The notes: a model not told the origin generated them from the sequence alone. DNA of 64,000 nucleotides from Streptomyces naganishii JCM 4654 (GCF_014650575.1 NZ_BMVF01000008.1:62001-126000), one strand, 5' to 3'; positions 16,731 through 25,714 are shown, counted from the first letter of the stretch. Translations and numbers: made by a program.

Positions 16731-19496
16731 ATGAATTTCACGGATGCTCAGCGCACCGCCATCAACACCCACGACGACAACCTCCTGATCGTCGCCTGCG
16801 CCGGCTCGGGCAAGACCGAGGTCATCTCGCAGCGAATCGCCGGCCTGATCGGGCGGCCCGATATGCAGCCCAAGAACATCGTTGCCTTCACCTTCACTGA
16901 GAAGGCCGCAGGTGAGCTGAAAGAGCGTGTGCACACCCGCATCCGCGAGCTCCACGGCGAGGTACACGGCCTTGCCGAGATGTACATCGGAACCATGCAC
17001 GGCTACGCCCTGGACCTGCTACACAGCCACGTTCCCGAGGCGTTCAAGTACAACGTCCTCAACGACGTTCAGACCCGCCTGATCATCGACAAGTACAGCA
17101 AACAGTCCGGTCTGACTACGACAAATGCGATCGTCAACGGCTCTGCGAAGCCCCTGCGGCGCTGGGTCAACTCCAAGCTGTACCAGCAGGTCATGTCGAT
17201 CCTCCGCGAGGACGAAGTGGATCACGACGGCCTGCGCGCCGATGTATCAGAGGGTCTCGAAAAGTACATGACGCTTCTGAGAGATCGGTCGTACTTCGAC
17301 TACACGGCCATCCTCCACTACGCCGCCGTCCTGCTAAACGACGACAACGGCGAAGGCGATGAGTCCGTCCTGAACCTTCAGCGACACATCAAGGAGACTG
17401 TCAAATACGTCGTCGTCGACGAATACCAGGACACCAACCCGGTCCAGGAGCAGGTAATCCACGGGCTCACCCGTCACGGGGCGAATCTCTGCGTGGTCGG
17501 CGACGACGACCAGACGATCTACCAGTGGCGTGGCAGTGCCGTCGAGAACATTCTCACGATCGAGAACCGCTACCCGGACGTTCACCGCGTCACTCTTAAC
17601 GAGAACTTCCGCTCCAGTTCCGCCATCGTCGACCTCGCGCGCCGCGTCGTCGAGCATATTCCGCCCGGCGAGCGTCTTAACAAGGCTATGACGGCTGCGG
17701 GCCACCAGACCTTCGAGCGCGGTGACCTGCTCGCGCTGGAATTCCCAGACACCGAGGCTGAGGCCACATGGCTCGTCGACCGTATGGAACGGTTGCGCGG
17801 CGTCGCGTTCCAAGACCGGGAAGGCGGCGAGCCGCGAGGACTCGACTGGTCGGACTTCGCCGTCTTGTTCCGCTCCGTCAAGGCCGACGCCGGGCCGCTA
17901 GTCGAAGAGCTCCGCCGTCGTGGTATCCCCTACGTCATTAAGGGACTGACCAAACTCTTCGAAACGCCGGAGGTGCAGGCGGCCGTCACCTGTTTCCGGT
18001 TCGTTGCTGGGCTAGTCGACGAGCAAGACCTCATCGACGCCTGGGTCGACGCCAGCATCGGGCTCACGGAGGCCGACGTCCGGGTCGGGCTTCCCGTGCT
18101 CAACACCGCCATGCAGTGGGATGCCTCCAAGCCCTGGGACTCCACCACACTCCAGGGTGTCTTCCTCGAGTTCCTCGAAGCCGTAGAGCTGCGGGAGGAG
18201 CGTGTTCCGAACGAGCGAGGCGAACTCATCTACTACAACCTCGGTCGCTTCTCCACCGCGATCGGGGACTTCGAGCGCATTCACCTCACCAGCGAACCTC
18301 AGCAGCGGTTCGACGCCTTCGCCAAGTGGGTCGAGCACCAGGCACCCGACTACTACGAGGAATCCGACGGGGACAACGGCTACGCCCAACCCAACGCCGT
18401 CGTCATCGCCACTGTCCACCAGGCTAAGGGCATGCAGTGGCCCGCTGTCTTCCTCCCCGCCTTGCGTAAGAACACCTTCCCCACCTCCGGCCGGGGCGGT
18501 CTGGGTGTGTTCCATGTGGTGGAGGCAAACCTCGTCCCGGGCGCCGCCCGCTACCGGGGCACCGAGGCGGACGAGCGGCGCCTGTTCTACGTAGCCGTCA
18601 CCCGCGCCCAGAAGTACTTGGCGCTCTCCTTCGCACCCAACGATAAGCGCACCGGAAAGAAGCGCTCGGACTTCTTCAACGAGGCCACGCAGGTCCACAC
18701 CGTCCTGACCCGCGAGGTCGTCCCCTCTCCCGACGGTCGGCTGACACCGGCCCCCAGGCGTGGCACTCCCGAGGTCGTCATGTCCTTCTCGGATCTGAAG
18801 TACCTCTTTCAGTGCCCCTACTCCTTCAAGCTCCGTCTGCTCTACGGCTTCGACTCGCCGCTGCAGAAGGAACTCGGCTTTGGCAAGTCTCTCCACGACG
18901 TTATGGCGGAGATCCACAAACGCGCCATCGAGGGTGACATCGCCACCCCTGACGAGGCGGAGGATCTCGTGGACCGCCACCTCAACCTCCCCTTCGCAAA
19001 TCCGGCGGCGCAAGACCAGCTCCGCCCAGCCGCCGAGACGGCCGTGCGACGCTATCTGGAGCGCCATGGTGCAACGTTGCATCAGACGAGGTACTCGGAG
19101 CAGCCCGTTGAGATCCACCCGGTCCCCGGCGTCACCGTGACCGGCCGCGTCGACCTGATCAAGCGACTCGACACGAACGAGACGTCGGTCGTCGACTTCA
19201 AGTCCAGCGAGCGCGCCCAGGCCGAGGACCTGACCCGTGACCAGCTGCACCTGTACGTGCTCGGATACCAGGAACTAACCGGACAGAACGCGGACGTCGT
19301 CGAGGTCCTCAACCTCGACAAGGCGGGGCGGGACACCCGCGAGCTGGTGGATCCCGAAGTCATGACCGACCTCGGCAGGCGCGTCACGGAAGCAGCGGAT
19401 TCGCTGCGCACCAACCAGCTCTCCCGCCTTGACAACTGGTGCTCATCCTGTGCCGGCTGCGACTTCGCGGGCATCTGCCGGAGCCGCGAGAGCTGA
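16731..19496 (+). CDS. UvrD/Rep-family helicase with C-terminal Cas4/AddB-like Fe-S nuclease domain
   Basis: A 921-residue superfamily 1 helicase fused to a nuclease. Motif I is AGSGKTE near residue 25, motif II VVVDEYQDTNP near 228, motif III DDDQTIYQWRGS near 260, and a motif V/VI region VAVTRAQKYLALSF near 620. The C-terminal PD-(D/E)XK domain is intact: GRVDLIKRL and VVDFKSSER, with four cysteines arranged as in 4Fe-4S nucleases (FQCPYSF at 695, then C-x2-C-x2-C-x5-C near 904-916). The ATG at 16731 follows a purine-rich GGGGGGA. A 130-base GC-rich gap separates it from mod. It resembles a one-chain AddAB and could resect or degrade invading DNA ends. Confidence 0.85.
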   Translation: MNFTDAQRTAINTHDDNLLIVACAGSGKTEVISQRIAGLIGRPDMQPKNIVAFTFTEKAAGELKERVHTRIRELHGEVHGLAEMYIGTMHGYALDLLHSHVPEAFKYNVLNDVQTRLIIDKYSKQSGLTTTNAIVNGSAKPLRRWVNSKLYQQVMSILREDEVDHDGLRADVSEGLEKYMTLLRDRSYFDYTAILHYAAVLLNDDNGEGDESVLNLQRHIKETVKYVVVDEYQDTNPVQEQVIHGLTRHGANLCVVGDDDQTIYQWRGSAVENILTIENRYPDVHRVTLNENFRSSSAIVDLARRVVEHIPPGERLNKAMTAAGHQTFERGDLLALEFPDTEAEATWLVDRMERLRGVAFQDREGGEPRGLDWSDFAVLFRSVKADAGPLVEELRRRGIPYVIKGLTKLFETPEVQAAVTCFRFVAGLVDEQDLIDAWVDASIGLTEADVRVGLPVLNTAMQWDASKPWDSTTLQGVFLEFLEAVELREERVPNERGELIYYNLGRFSTAIGDFERIHLTSEPQQRFDAFAKWVEHQAPDYYEESDGDNGYAQPNAVVIATVHQAKGMQWPAVFLPALRKNTFPTSGRGGLGVFHVVEANLVPGAARYRGTEADERRLFYVAVTRAQKYLALSFAPNDKRTGKKRSDFFNEATQVHTVLTREVVPSPDGRLTPAPRRGTPEVVMSFSDLKYLFQCPYSFKLRLLYGFDSPLQKELGFGKSLHDVMAEIHKRAIEGDIATPDEAEDLVDRHLNLPFANPAAQDQLRPAAETAVRRYLERHGATLHQTRYSEQPVEIHPVPGVTVTGRVDLIKRLDTNETSVVDFKSSERAQAEDLTRDQLHLYVLGYQELTGQNADVVEVLNLDKAGRDTRELVDPEVMTDLGRRVTEAADSLRTNQLSRLDNWCSSCAGCDFAGICRSRES

Positions 19497-19679
19497 CGGC
19501 CACCGATCCGTTGCCGAAGGGGTTGGAAGCAACGGTCCACTGGCACGAAGCCGTTGGCTATGAATTCAGCTCCGCTCATAGCGCCTTTCCGTCGGGGTGG
19601 TACGGACGGGTGTTGTCGAGCTGACCGCAGCAGTACCCTGCAAGGTAGAGGCTGTTCAAACCCGGGGAGGGTGACACGA

Positions 19680-20498
19680 GTGCCCGCACGATGCACTGGA
19701 TGGATCCGCGAACTCCGAGGCCAGACACTCATGTTCACCGGTAAGACTCTGGTTGATGGGGAATGGGTATTCCGTAAAGACTGTATCTCTCGGGCCGGGA
19801 CCTTAGGAGCCGCCTGTCAAGATAGCTTCTCTAAGCGAGTAACACTCGTTGTTCACGGGGAGTTGGCAGGCAACGTCAAGGACACAGACCGGGGGCTAAG
19901 TCGAAAGCTCCTCAAAGTGATAGAGTCACGCAGAGCCGGACAGCACATTCATGTAGTCGACGCCGCCGGCTTCTCGGATCTTCTCTTCGGAGCCCCCGCC
20001 CGTTGCCGAGATCTTAAGATGCAAGGTGACCAAGTCACAGTATTGCCCGAAGTCGGCGATGGAATCCTCGGCGGACCGTTCGATCGGCTTGGTCTACGCA
20101 ACCGCAGGATCAGCCAGCTTGAGGCACACATCTTCGGGCGGGGAACACCTCGACATGAGAGGCTTTTGACGAGTCTGGTTAATCAGGTGGCAGGACGGAC
20201 GCACCTCGAAGTCCGAGGTCCAGCCCGTCGCGCTCCACAATTCGACCTCGGTTGGGTCGACGGACCCACCGCTTACGGTGCTTGGGTAGCAAGCCCGGAA
20301 TCCCCGAACGGTGAGGGACTAGATCCGCTGGAAGAGGCCGCCCGGCAAATTGGCCGGTCACTCCGCTCTATTCGCTCGCAGACTCAGCTTCGACCCCTAA
20401 TGGCGCTGGATAATTCCGTCGACATCAGTTCTAGGCTCCGGCAGACAGCTAAATCCGCCGGTGTTCACGTCAGCAGGATTAAGGATCTTCCCGGCTGA
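19680..20498 (+). CDS. BRCT-like domain protein, last gene of the defence cargo
   Basis: A 272-residue protein starting at a GTG with GGGGAGGG upstream. Residues about 10-95 read as a BRCT domain: LRGQTLMFTGK, then a helix ending SRAGTLGAACQDSF, then VTLVVHGEL, and a final helix after a basic loop (LSRKLLKVIESRRAGQ), ending HVVDAAGFSDLL. This matches the BRCT pattern of NAD-dependent ligases and eukaryotic repair proteins. The remaining 170 residues show no known motif. BRCT domains bind phosphoproteins or DNA ends, so it may act with the helicase-nuclease before it. Base composition is less GC-rich than chromosomal neighbours. The BRCT call is by eye only. Confidence 0.62.
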   Translation: MPARCTGWIRELRGQTLMFTGKTLVDGEWVFRKDCISRAGTLGAACQDSFSKRVTLVVHGELAGNVKDTDRGLSRKLLKVIESRRAGQHIHVVDAAGFSDLLFGAPARCRDLKMQGDQVTVLPEVGDGILGGPFDRLGLRNRRISQLEAHIFGRGTPRHERLLTSLVNQVAGRTHLEVRGPARRAPQFDLGWVDGPTAYGAWVASPESPNGEGLDPLEEAARQIGRSLRSIRSQTQLRPLMALDNSVDISSRLRQTAKSAGVHVSRIKDLPG

Positions 20499-20620
20499 AG
20501 CTAAAAGGGGCATTTCCATACCGGGTGCGCCTCAGCCTGTATGTTCACATGAGTGGCCTCCAAGCCCCGGAGGCCATCATCCTCACGGCTCTGCCCACAA
20601 GGCGTATCGAGCCCCCTAGA

Positions 20621-20653
20621 GGTCCATGGGGCAGTTGCACTGCCCCATGGACC
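20621..20653. repeat. perfect 15-bp inverted repeat near attR
   Basis: The arms GGTCCATGGGGCAGT and ACTGCCCCATGGACC are perfect complements around a three-base loop. It lies 123 bases after the BRCT-like gene and about 70 bases inside the element's right end. It could be a terminator without T tract, or an arm-type binding site for Int or Xis. Confidence 0.6.
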
Positions 20654-20722
20654 ATCCGTGGACAGGCACCACCTGATTCGTCGGGATCAAGCCCCTGACC
20701 AGCATGTTGCCTGGAGACCAAA

Positions 20723-20770
20723 ACGGCCTCCGGAGCCGTGTGCGCAGGTTCGAATCCTGCCGGGGGCACC
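20723..20770 (+). tRNA. 3' part of tRNA-Arg(CCG): right attachment site (attR)
   Basis: From 20723 the sequence folds as the 3' half of a tRNA: anticodon stem ACGGC/GCCGT with the seven-base loop CTCCGGA (anticodon CCG at 20730-20732), variable GTGC, T stem GCAGG/CCTGC with loop TTCGAAT, acceptor strand CGGGGGC and discriminator A. The 5' side lacks a normal D arm: the element's own sequence replaces it, although GCCCCTG at 20691 could pair with the acceptor strand. This is what insertion into a tRNA 3' end leaves behind, so the intact gene should be at attL, left of the window. Confidence 0.82.
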
Positions 20771-20786
20771 CAGCATGAGGTGCCCA

Positions 20787-20826
20787 AAGACCCCGTCACC
20801 AGCGGAAACGCTGAGGCCGGGGTCTT
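20787..20826 (+). terminator. tRNA-Arg transcription terminator
   Basis: AAGACCCCG pairs with CGGGGTCTT across a nested hairpin (CAGCG-GAAA-CGCTG), just after the tRNA end. It would have terminated the original tRNA transcript and marks return to chromosomal sequence. Confidence 0.75.
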
Positions 20827-21106
20827 CGCGTTTGTGCAGGCGTGTGGGGGCCCGAGCGGGCGTATGCCTGGGTCGGTGGACTGTTCGTCGACAGGATCTG
20901 GACGCATCTGCCCAGGTCACAGCGGCTACCTCGGAGCGGCCACAGCTTGGCGTGCCGGTTCCGCTTCAGGTTCGCGGGGCCGAATACGCTGGGAGCATCC
21001 GCCCTGACGTCCTTGGTAGTGCGTGCACACGGCTCAGTGCCGCACGACGGCGGCTCCTCACGTCGGGCCGGCCGGCACAGCTGCCGCATACAGGATGGGG
21101 TTCGGC

Positions 21107-21577
21107 ATGAGGTCTCCAGGCGTGCACCTGCGGCAGATCACCGACGAGAACCGGGATGCCGTTCGTGCCCTTCGCGTCCGACGCGACCAGAAGCAGTTCG
21201 TCGCCTCCGTGTCCAAGTCGCTCAAGCAGGCGGCACAACAGCCGGAGGCCAATCCGTGGTGCCGCGGTGTGTACATCGGCGACGAGCCAGTCGGCTTCGT
21301 GATGCTGTCGTGGAAGCCGCTGGCTGGTCCCTACAAAGGGCGGCACTTCATCTGGCGCCTCCTCATCGACAAGCGGCACCAGAGGCGAGGGATCGGCCGA
21401 GAGACTCTCAAGCAAATCGCCGCTTTGGTTCGCGCGGACGGTGCCACCGAGCTACTGACCAGCTACGATCCCGGCGACGGCGAACCGTGGCCCTTCTACC
21501 AGAAGTTCGGATTCGAGCCCACCGGGGAGATCGACGACGGCGAGATCGTTCTGCGGCTCACCTTCTCCGCTCAGTAA
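21107..21577 (+). CDS. GNAT family N-acetyltransferase (BltD/SpeG-like)
   Basis: A 156-residue acetyltransferase of the polyamine type. The core strand-helix IWRLLIDKRHQRRGIGRETL holds the acetyl-CoA binding motif (Q-R-R-G-I-G near residue 86). WYQ-like aromatic positions and FYQKFGFEPTGE in the last third are typical of spermine/spermidine acetyltransferases such as BltD. The start is the ATG at 21107 with GGGG upstream; an ATG four codons earlier is less likely. It is the first chromosomal gene after the tRNA. Substrate is not determined by the sequence. Confidence 0.82.
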   Translation: MRSPGVHLRQITDENRDAVRALRVRRDQKQFVASVSKSLKQAAQQPEANPWCRGVYIGDEPVGFVMLSWKPLAGPYKGRHFIWRLLIDKRHQRRGIGRETLKQIAALVRADGATELLTSYDPGDGEPWPFYQKFGFEPTGEIDDGEIVLRLTFSAQ

Positions 21578-21666
21578 GCCCGCACGGGAAACCGCAGACA
21601 GTCTTCCGGTGGTTGCCTGACCAAGCATGTGATGTGCTCTGGAAGCCGACCAGGAAGTCGACGCCC

Positions 21667-23377
21667 TGCCACCGGGACACGGCGAAGCCCTCACGGTTGG
21701 CGATTTCCTGCCGTCCATCAAGGCATTTGGCGTAGCGGCTCAGCAGCACCTCCATACTGCTGGCCGTGACGCCAGTGCGCTGACCACGACGGGGGTGGCC
21801 GTCGGCACGCCGGCCTTCATGGCGCCCGAGCAGCTCACCCAGGATCACCCCGTCGGGCCGGCGACGGACGTGTTCGCACTGGGGGGCGTGCTGACGTTCG
21901 CGGTGACGGGAGTGGGGCCGTTCGGTGAGGGGCCTACGCATGGGGTTACGTATCGGATCGTGCATCAGGAGCCTCAACTCGACCGTCTGCCACCGCCATT
22001 GCGTGATGTGGTGGCGGGGTGTCTGCGGAAGGATCCCCGCGAGCGGGTGAGTGTGGGTGAGATTCTTGAGGTGATGGGGAGCCGCCCGGGGGCGGAGGCG
22101 TTCCGTGGTGGGGTGGGCTGGCTGCCCGGCTCCGTCGCGGATCTCGTCACCCGTCGTGCCGCGGTGCCTCATCCGCCGACGCTCCTCGATCCGGACCCCG
22201 AGCCGCGTCCGTCGGCACTGCCCGGTCCCGGTCCGACGCCGCGTCCGTCGGCACTGCCCGGTCCCGGTCCGACGCCGCGTCCGTCGGCGCTGCCCGGTTC
22301 CGGGCCGGAGGCGCGTCCGTTGGGGCCTCGCGATCCCTCCGATCCGCTTATTCCATCCAGCAAGTTCGTGCCGTTGGTCTCCGCCCATTCCGGTGAGGGG
22401 CGGTCGTCGGTCGCGGGGGGCCGGGGCGCCGGCCGTCCCGGTGTCGCGTGGTGGGGTGGGCGGGTTCGGCGGGGGCCGGGTGGCCCGGCGGAACGTGCTG
22501 CGGATGGGCGGGGCCGCGGTGGCCGTCGGCGGGCTGGGCTTCGGCGGGTGGAGGGGGGTGAAGTGGCTGGTGGGGGTCGCCGAGGGAGGTGTCTTCGGGG
22601 ACACCTTCGTGCCCGACGCGAAACGGCGGTGGGTCTTCACCGAGGGGATGGACGACACGTACGACAAACGATTCCTCCCCCGCGGTGTCCGGGGGCCTCG
22701 TCTACGTCGGCGCTCGGGCCTCCGACTCCACCGAGCGCCTGTGCGCGCTCGACGCCCGAACGGGACGGCTGCGCTGGGCGTTCCGCACCCGGGGGCGAGC
22801 CGGGTCTCCGGTCGTGTCGGGCGGCACCGTGTGCGTCGCCGACGAGGTCTCCTACCTGTACGCCCTCGACGCCGCCACCGGCCGCCGGCGATGGACCTTC
22901 GCCACCGGCGACCAGGTGGAGACCGCTCCGGCGGTGTCCGGCGGGACCGTCCTCGTCGGCGGCGACGACCGCCGGCTGTACGCGCTGGACGCGGCCACCG
23001 GCCGCAAGCGCTGGGAGTTCTCCGCGGGAGCCGCGGTGAACGTTTCGCCGGCCGTGTCCGGGGACGTCGTGTGCGCGGGCGTGGGCAGGAATCCCGGGAT
23101 TCTGTACGGCGTTGACCTCGCCACCGGCCGGCAGCACTGGAAGTCCACCTTCGGGTCCGGCATCGCGTCGGCCGGTCTCACCGTCGCCGGGGGGCTGGTC
23201 CTCCTCGGGGTGGACGGGCGCCTGTTCGCGATGGACGCCGGGAGCGGTCGCAGACGGTGGAAGTGCGACATGGGCAAGGGTGGCGTCAACTCGCGTTCCG
23301 TCCCCGCGGGTTCCGGGTCCGTGGCGTACGTCAGCGGATACGGCGGCGTGTACGCCGTGGACGCGAAGGGGACTTGA
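21667..23377 (+). pseudogene. decayed Ser/Thr protein kinase with C-terminal PQQ-like propeller
   Basis: Pieces of one protein lie in different frames. CHRDTAKPS near 21667 resembles the catalytic HRDLKPS loop but in another frame from what follows. AFGVA with a changed DFG motif, then ALTTTGVAVGTPAFMAPEQL and TDVFALGGVLTFAVTG form the kinase C-lobe up to about 22160. A proline-rich linker follows. A membrane-linker segment (RRNVLRMGGAAVAVGG) continues in a second frame after a G6 run near 22416, and the propeller (AVSGGLVYVGARA, LYALDAATGRRRWTF repeats) in a third frame after a C5 run near 22678. The N-lobe with Gly loop and catalytic Lys is missing, so it cannot be an active kinase. Confidence 0.75.
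22203..22310 (+). repeat. 36-bp tandem repeat coding a Pro-rich linker
   Basis: Three nearly identical 36-base units start at 22203, 22239 and 22275, each coding PRPSALPGPGPT or a close variant. They form the linker between kinase lobe and membrane segment of the decayed kinase and could drive slippage or recombination. Confidence 0.75.
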
Positions 23378-23395
23378 GCGCCACCCGTGCGGCGG

Positions 23396-23424
23396 GCGCG
23401 GCTTCGTTCGCGCTGAAGCCGCGC
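23396..23424. terminator. bidirectional hairpin terminator
   Basis: Perfect 10-bp stem GCGCGGCTTC/GAAGCCGCGC with a nine-base loop, placed between the convergent kinase remnant and the DUF4234 gene. No T tract, as usual in Streptomyces. Confidence 0.6.
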
Positions 23425-23464
23425 CACCACATCCCCGGGGCCCGCAGGGTCCCGGAAACCCCTG

Positions 23465-23965
23465 TCAGGCCGCCAGGTGGATCTCCGTGCCCGGGGCCGT
23501 GTCCCCGTACGCGGCCACGACCAGGTTGAGCTGGCGCTGCATGTACCAGGTGTTCAGGCCGAAGACGAAGGTCAGGAAGGTGCTCGCGGCGGGGCTGCAG
23601 GTGACCGGGAGGCCGGCCGCGCGCTGGGCGTCGGCGATGGCCTTGCCCGTGTTGTGGAAGGAGATCAGGGGGGCGATCAGCGTCCAGCCCAGGAAGATCA
23701 TGACCAGCAGGCTGCCGGTCGGGTTGAGCACGCGGCGCCGGTCGAACTCCTGCAGCTCCTTGTGGATCTTGTAGTACCAGACCAGCTGGTAGATCCCGAG
23801 GGTGACCAGCGGCAGTCCGAGCCACACCGCGACCGGGCCGCGGCGCTTCATGGCCAGGCCGGTCGGGCGGACGGATACGGCCGCGCCGGCGGCGGCCGCG
23901 ACGGCGCCTCCGGCCGGGGCGACGGCGCCGGGGGTGGCCTCGGCGGTGGGCTTGATGTCGTCCAT
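23465..23965 (-). CDS. DUF4234 domain membrane protein
   Basis: A 166-residue membrane protein. The first 40 residues are a disordered Ala/Pro-rich cytoplasmic leader. Three or four hydrophobic helices follow, with the family pattern VAVWLGLPLVTLGIYQLVWYYKIHKELQEFDRR, then SLLVMIFLGW and STFLTFVFGLNTWYMQRQLN. The function of DUF4234 is unknown; the loop between the helices is strongly charged and conserved, suggesting a cytoplasmic contact. Start ATG with GGAG upstream. It stands alone on the minus strand. Confidence 0.8.
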   Translation of the reverse strand: MDDIKPTAEATPGAVAPAGGAVAAAAGAAVSVRPTGLAMKRRGPVAVWLGLPLVTLGIYQLVWYYKIHKELQEFDRRRVLNPTGSLLVMIFLGWTLIAPLISFHNTGKAIADAQRAAGLPVTCSPAASTFLTFVFGLNTWYMQRQLNLVVAAYGDTAPGTEIHLAA

Positions 23966-24223
23966 CAGTTGAGCTCCGTTTGGTGACCTTGGTTACAGGT
24001 GGAGCAGCTTCGCAGATGAAGTAAAGGTTTTGTGAAGTCAGTTGTCGGTTCGTGATCGTTCGTCATGCGATCGTGATCAAGTCGGCTCAACCAGAGGCCC
24101 GTTCGGCCCTCTCATGGGGCCCTGCGGCCCACTCCCCCGCCGTTCCGGGGCCGCCACCATCGCAGGGCGGAGCCCCAACGGACCCCGCTCGCTGGTAAGA
24201 GGGCCGAGGGAAGGGGGCGTTCG

Positions 24224-25708
24224 GTGTCCGACGCGGGCGCGCTGCTTGCCGACGCCGTGGGTGCGCGGCACGTGCTGAGTGGTGAGGCGATCGCCGAGGA
24301 GTACGGCGGTGACGAGTCGTTGGCCGTCGCACGCCGGGCGCCCGCGTACGCCGTCCGGCCCGCCTCCGCCGCCGAGGTCGCGGACGTGCTGAGGATCGCC
24401 GGGGAGCGGCGGATTCCCGTGACCGCGCGGGGCGCCGGGACCGGGATGTCGGGGGCGTGCGTGCCCGCGCCGGGCGGGATCGTCGTGTCGTTCGAGCGGA
24501 TGAACCGCGTCCTGCAGGTGGACGCGGTCAATCACGTGGCCGTCGTGCAGCCCGGCGTCAGCCTGGAGGCGCTGGACCGGGCCGTCGCCCCGGCCGGGCT
24601 GTGCTACCCGGTGCGGCTCGGCGAACCCTCGGCCAGCGTCGGCGGGACCATCGCCACCAACGCCGGTGGGATGCACGCCGTACGGCACGGGGTCACGCGG
24701 CACCATGTGCTCGGCCTTGAGGCGGTGCTCGCGTCCGGGGCGATCGTGCGCAGCGGCGGCAAGTACGTGAAGACGTCCGCCGGTTACGACCTCACGCAGT
24801 TGCTCGTGGGCTCCGAGGGCACCCTCGCCCTGGTGACCGAGGCGACGCTCCGGCTGCGGCCCAGGGCCGGGCGTTCGGCCACCGTGCTGGCGGCGTTCGG
24901 GTCGGAGGAGGACGTCTTCCGGGCGGTTCCGCCGCTGGCCGGCGGGGGTCCAGAGCCGGGCGGGGGCCCCGCACCGAGCGGAGGTCCCGAGCCGGTCGCG
25001 CTGGAGTACGTGGATCTGCTGGCCATGGCCGCCATCGCCGCGGACGGTCCCGAGGGGACTTCCGGACTGGGCATCCCCGAGGACGTCCGTCGCGCCGCGC
25101 TCGGCTACCTGCTCGTCGTACTGGAGGACCGCTCCGCCTCGCGGCTGGAGGAGGACGTCGAGTCGGTCGCCACGCGGCTGCTCGGACTCGGCGCCCTGGA
25201 CGTCTTCGTACTGCCCGCGGGCGCGGCCAGGAAGCTGACCGAGGCGCGGGAACGGGCCTTCTGGACGGCGAAGGCGGCCGGCGCCGACGACGTCGTGGAC
25301 GCGGTCGTGCCGCGCGGCGCCCTGCCGGAGTTGCTGGCCGCCGCCCGCGCCGCCGCCGAGGACACCGGGTCGCTGGTGACCGGCTGCGGACACGCGGGGG
25401 ACGGCAACGTGCACCTGTCGGTCTTCCAGCCGGACCCGGTCCGCCGCGACGAGGTGCTGCGCCGGCTGTTCCGCGCGGCCGGGGAGCACGGCGGCGCGGT
25501 CTCCGGCGAGCACGGCGTGGGGCGGGCCAAGAAGCCGTACTTCCTGGAACTGGAGGACCCTGCCAAGGTGGAGCTGATGCGCGGGATCAAGCTCGCCTTC
25601 GACCCTCGCGGCATCCTCAATCCCGGTGTTCTGCTCGATCCCGGTCCTCAAGCCTCGACCTCGGTGGGCTCGGCCCCGCTGGTCTCCCCGGTGACGGAAG
25701 TGACGTGA
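24224..25708 (+). CDS. FAD-linked oxidase, glycolate/D-lactate dehydrogenase GlcD-like
   Basis: A 494-residue flavoprotein. The first 220 residues are an FAD_binding_4 (PCMH) domain with RGAGTGMSGACVP, VVQPGVSLEALDRAV and the flavin-contacting GGTIATNAGGMHAVRHG. The second half is a FAD-oxidase C domain ending TGCGHAGDGNVHLSVF and GEHGVGRAKKPYF, the conserved C-terminal block of GlcD/LDHD enzymes. A Gly/Pro-rich stretch (about residues 243-258) interrupts the two domains and is unusual. It probably oxidises a 2-hydroxy acid. The thiamine-diphosphate enzyme follows after six bases, so the pair may handle an oxo-acid made by this oxidase. GTG start after GGGGGCG. Confidence 0.82.
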   Translation: MSDAGALLADAVGARHVLSGEAIAEEYGGDESLAVARRAPAYAVRPASAAEVADVLRIAGERRIPVTARGAGTGMSGACVPAPGGIVVSFERMNRVLQVDAVNHVAVVQPGVSLEALDRAVAPAGLCYPVRLGEPSASVGGTIATNAGGMHAVRHGVTRHHVLGLEAVLASGAIVRSGGKYVKTSAGYDLTQLLVGSEGTLALVTEATLRLRPRAGRSATVLAAFGSEEDVFRAVPPLAGGGPEPGGGPAPSGGPEPVALEYVDLLAMAAIAADGPEGTSGLGIPEDVRRAALGYLLVVLEDRSASRLEEDVESVATRLLGLGALDVFVLPAGAARKLTEARERAFWTAKAAGADDVVDAVVPRGALPELLAAARAAAEDTGSLVTGCGHAGDGNVHLSVFQPDPVRRDEVLRRLFRAAGEHGGAVSGEHGVGRAKKPYFLELEDPAKVELMRGIKLAFDPRGILNPGVLLDPGPQASTSVGSAPLVSPVTEVT

Positions 25709-25714
25709 CGTGAC

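Larger units (their letters stand above)
1..20770. mobile_element. pSAM2-type integrative and conjugative element (right part), tRNA-Arg target
   Basis: The stretch has the module order of Streptomyces AICEs: excisionase, HUH-type replication initiator, small spread proteins and an FtsK-like double-stranded DNA translocase on one strand, then a regulatory block, then cargo, and a tRNA 3' end at the right boundary. The left end, with the integrase and the intact tRNA, is outside the window. The cargo from about 7650 to 20500 is larger than the conjugation core and is dominated by restriction, helicase and nuclease genes. The right boundary is drawn at the end of the tRNA-Arg(CCG) 3' fragment. 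Element type follows from the families present; the exact att core is inferred. Confidence 0.85.

Noticed and set aside
20691..20768. A complete tRNA-Arg gene
   Set aside because: The 5' seven bases can pair with the acceptor strand, but the D arm is too long and lacks U8 and G18-G19, so only the 3' part is a true tRNA.
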